DNA of 15,920 nt from Muribaculaceae bacterium (GTDB lineage: Bacteria > Bacteroidota > Bacteroidia > Bacteroidales > Muribaculaceae). The translations under genes and the position numbers were made by a program. The stretch lies in assembly GCA_017557665.1 (NCBI GenBank), contig JAFYYI010000082.1, forward strand, positions 1-15,920. Direction: 5' to 3'. Below are positions 13,778-15,920 of the stretch, in pieces (position 1 is the stretch's first letter; each line of letters starts with the position of its first letter). Under the pieces are notes generated by a model. It was not told the origin of the DNA, searched no databases, and was given only the letters and a program-made list of their open reading frames with translations.

Positions 13778-15256
13778 ATGGACGAGAACGTAAAGAAACC
13801 GAAAAGGCCTAGAATCGGTGAGATGAACGCAAATCCGGAAGAGAATCCGGAAAACGGTCGCTATGAAAAAGTGGAATATAGCGCCCACGAGCCCAACCAG
13901 GGAGAAGAGAACAACCCAGAAGGTTATCAACAACACGAAGGCTACCAGCAGCGCCAGGGCGGATATCAGCGCCAGGGCTATCAGCCGCGTCAAGGCGGTT
14001 ACCAGCCTCGTCAGGGCGGCTACCAGCAGCGCCAGGGCGGTTATCAGCGTCAGGGCGGCTATCAGCAGCGTCCCGGCGGCTACCAGCAGCGCCAGGGTGG
14101 CTATCAGCCCCGTTATCAACAACGCTACCAGCAGCCGCAGGCAGCCGGTGAAACCGACCAGAATGCCGAAGGCAACAACATGAATCCCGAACAGCAGCAG
14201 GGCGGCTACCAGCCTCGTCAGGGCAGCTACCAGCCTCGTCAGGGTGGTTACCAGCCTCGTCAGGGCGGTTATCAGCCTCGTCAGGGTGGTTACCAGCAGC
14301 GTCAGGGCGGCTACCAGCAGCGCCAGGGTGGCTACCAGCAGCGCCAAGGCGGTTATCAGCAGCGCCAGGGCGGTGGTTACCAGCAGCGCCAGGGCGGCTA
14401 CCAGCAGCGCCAGGGCGGCTACCAGCAGCGCCAGGGCGGCTATCAGCAACGCCCCAAGCGCCAAGGCCCCAAGCCCCAGATGCGCTTCACGCCCAAGCCC
14501 CAACGTGTCATCTATGAGGAGCCGGCTATCGATCCCAACATGGAAGTACGCCTGAACAAGTTCCTGGCTAACGCAGGCATCTGCTCACGCCGCGTTGCCG
14601 ATGAATACATCCAGAAGGGCCTCGTCATGGTCAACGATGTCGTAGTCACCGAACTCGGCATGAAGATCACCCCCAAGGATATCGTGAAATACAACGGTGA
14701 AATCGTGACCACCGAGAAGAAGTGCTACATCCTGCTCAACAAGCCCAAGGATTGTGTCACCACCAGTGACGATCCCAACGGCCGCAAGACCGTGATGGAC
14801 CTGGTGAAGGGTGCCTGTGAAGAGCGCATCTATCCCGTTGGCCGCTTGGACCGCAACACCACTGGCGTGCTGCTGCTCACCAACGATGGTGACCTGGCAG
14901 CCAAGCTCGCCCACCCCCAGTATGTCAAGAAGAAAATCTACCAGGTATGGACCGACAAGCCCATCAGCGAGGAGGACATGCAGCACATCGCCGACGGCGT
15001 TGAGCTCGACGACGGCCCCATCCACGCCGATGCCGTGAGCTACGTCTCACCCACCGACCGCAAGCAGGCCGGCATCGAGATTCACTCGGGCCGCAACCGC
15101 GTCGTTCGCCGCATCTTTGAATCGCTGGGTTACCACGTGGTGAAGTTGGACCGCGTTTACTTCGCCGGTCTGACCAAGAAGAACCTGCCCCGCGGCCGCT
15201 GGCGCTACCTGACGCAGGAAGAGGTGAACTTCTTGAAGCAGAACTCATTTGAATGA
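13778..15256 (+). CDS. rluB: RluB/RsuA-family rRNA pseudouridine synthase with long repeat-rich N terminus
   Basis: The catalytic part (about 255-490) is a complete RsuA-family enzyme, which isomerises uridine to pseudouridine in rRNA. It has an S4 RNA-binding domain starting at MEVRLNKFLANAGICSRRVADEYI (from residue 255), YILLNKPKDCVTT, the catalytic motif GRLDRNTTG (355-363, nucleophile Asp358), and IHSGRNRVVRRIFESLGYHVVKLDRV near the end. It is called RluB-like (23S rRNA) rather than RsuA on general resemblance; the target base is not proven. Residues 1-48 are charged. Residues 49-226 are about 22 copies of GGYQxRQ, with a break near 113-140 (QAAGETDQNAEGNNMNPEQQ), followed by a basic linker. 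E. coli RluB is about 290 residues, so the repeat explains the extra length. The extension is probably disordered and RNA-binding. Confidence 0.9.
   Translation: MDENVKKPKRPRIGEMNANPEENPENGRYEKVEYSAHEPNQGEENNPEGYQQHEGYQQRQGGYQRQGYQPRQGGYQPRQGGYQQRQGGYQRQGGYQQRPGGYQQRQGGYQPRYQQRYQQPQAAGETDQNAEGNNMNPEQQQGGYQPRQGSYQPRQGGYQPRQGGYQPRQGGYQQRQGGYQQRQGGYQQRQGGYQQRQGGGYQQRQGGYQQRQGGYQQRQGGYQQRPKRQGPKPQMRFTPKPQRVIYEEPAIDPNMEVRLNKFLANAGICSRRVADEYIQKGLVMVNDVVVTELGMKITPKDIVKYNGEIVTTEKKCYILLNKPKDCVTTSDDPNGRKTVMDLVKGACEERIYPVGRLDRNTTGVLLLTNDGDLAAKLAHPQYVKKKIYQVWTDKPISEEDMQHIADGVELDDGPIHADAVSYVSPTDRKQAGIEIHSGRNRVVRRIFESLGYHVVKLDRVYFAGLTKKNLPRGRWRYLTQEEVNFLKQNSFE
13922..14457 (+). repeat. 21-bp coding repeat (GGYQxRQ) within rluB
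   Basis: About 22 units encode GGYQQRQ, GGYQPRQ or shorter forms such as GGYQRQ. The first block is at about 13922-14120 and the second at about 14200-14457. In the second block neighbouring units are nearly identical at DNA level (GGCTACCAGCAGCGCCAG), pointing to recent slippage or unequal recombination. All changes keep the reading frame. Confidence 0.9.
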
Positions 15257-15259
15257 TTT

Positions 15260-15361
15260 TTAGATTTTAGACGTTAGATTTCAGACTTTAGACGTCAGAC
15301 TTTAGATTTTAGACTTTAGACGTCAGACTTTAGATTTTAGACTTTAGACGTTAGACGTTAG
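15260..15361 (+). repeat. Tandem heptamer array, TTAGAC type, fourteen units
   Basis: After ttag at 15260-15263, fourteen exact 7-base units run from 15264 to 15361, each A(C/T)(G/T)T(T/C)AG. Units 5-8 and 9-12 form a perfect 28-bp duplication (acgtcag, actttag, attttag, actttag). The array begins 4 bases after the rluB stop and ends 56 bases before asnS. The same unit occurs at 3087-3134 upstream of thrS. Confidence 0.92.
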
Positions 15362-15417
15362 ACTACATGTTTGGAGCTGACGGACAAAAATAATAAGAAC
15401 AAAACACATATAAAGTA

Positions 15418-15920
15418 ATGGCTTTGAAACGAACAAAAATCGTCGATATCTTTGATCCCGCTCTGGTGGGTCAGCAGGTGTGTGTCAAGGGCTGGGTACG
15501 CAGCCGCCGTGGTAACAAATTCGTTCAGTTCATCGCGTTGAACGACGGATCCACCATCAAGAACCTGCAGATTGTCGTCGATCTCGAGAAATTCAGCGAG
15601 GAAGAGTTGCGTCCCATCACCACAGGCGCCAGCCTGCACGTCGAGGGACTGCTCGTCGAGTCTCAGGGCAAGGGTCAGACCGTCGAGGTTCAGGCCCAGA
15701 CGATAGAAGTCTATGGCACGTGCGCCGACGACTTCCCCATGCAGAAGAAAGGCCACACGCTGGAGTTCCTGCGCACCAAGGCTCACCTGCGCATGCGCAC
15801 CAACACCTTCGGCGCCATCTTCCGCATCCGTCACCACCTGGCCTTCGCCATCCACAATTTCTTCAACGACAAGGGTTTCTTCTACCTGCACACGCCGTTG
15901 ATTACCGCCAGTGACTGCGA
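15418..15920 (+). CDS. asnS: Asparaginyl-tRNA synthetase (partial, 3' end beyond the right edge)
   Basis: This class IIb synthetase charges tRNA-Asn. The first 167 residues are present of a usual 460 or so. They start [45 protein letters not shown], the OB-fold anticodon-binding domain (about 15-110). The opening of the catalytic core follows: [24 protein letters not shown], then [21 protein letters not shown], whose ASDCE is typical of AsnRS rather than AspRS. The ATG at 15418-15420 follows an A-rich stretch. No exact TAnnTTTG lies in the 161 bases after rluB (TACATGTTTG at 15364-15373 is a near miss), so it may be read through from rluB. The heptamer array lies directly upstream. Confidence 0.95.
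   Translation, partial: MALKRTKIVDIFDPALVGQQVCVKGWVRSRRGNKFVQFIALNDGSTIKNLQIVVDLEKFSEEELRPITTGASLHVEGLLVESQGKGQTVEVQAQTIEVYGTCADDFPMQKKGHTLEFLRTKAHLRMRTNTFGAIFRIRHHLAFAIHNFFNDKGFFYLHTPLITASDC

Noticed and set aside
13769..14503. Minus-strand Leu/Ala-repeat frame that looks like a membrane protein
   Set aside because: It is the reverse reading of the GGYQxRQ repeat of rluB; the hydrophobic periodicity is an artefact of that repeat.
15260..15361. Heptamer array read as a CRISPR or iteron origin
   Set aside because: The units are contiguous 7-mers without spacers, and there are no cas or replication genes nearby.

Overview
The window looks like chromosomal DNA from a member of the Bacteroidales (Bacteroidota), perhaps Muribaculaceae or Prevotellaceae. 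The signs are GC-rich genes with AT-rich gaps, repeated copies of the Bacteroides-type promoter element TAnnTTTG (several with TTG or TTTTG 19-20 bases upstream), A-rich start regions without Shine-Dalgarno sequences, and a TPP riboswitch ahead of a TonB receptor. I see no phage, insertion sequence, CRISPR array or tRNA gene. Most of the window is housekeeping, with a few lineage-specific parts.

Left part, minus strand (1-3009): the translation operon thrS-infC-rpmI. rpmI runs off the left edge. thrS has a clear promoter and a leader of about 57 nt. That leader holds a hairpin that resembles the anticodon arm of tRNA-Thr(UGU), and it is the most interesting signal in the window. Upstream lies a tandem heptamer repeat (TTAGAC type).

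Middle (3181-9143): a secreted protein of unknown function (minus), a membrane-embedded M50-like zinc protease (plus), a structured intergenic patch, and a decayed copy of the 5' end of the nearby helicase gene. Then come a second secreted unknown protein (minus), an intact Upf1-like SF1 helicase (plus) and a secreted protein with two SH3b repeats (minus).

Thiamine locus (9165-12263, minus): promoter, TPP riboswitch, TonB-dependent receptor and a PnuC-family permease. Together these form an uptake route for thiamine across both membranes, repressed when thiamine pyrophosphate is plentiful.

Right part, plus strand: malate dehydrogenase, then an RluB/RsuA-type pseudouridine synthase with about 22 copies of a Gly-Tyr-Gln-Arg repeat at its N terminus. 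A second, longer heptamer array follows, then asnS, cut by the right edge. The two heptamer arrays lie upstream of thrS and asnS, both aminoacyl-tRNA synthetase genes.
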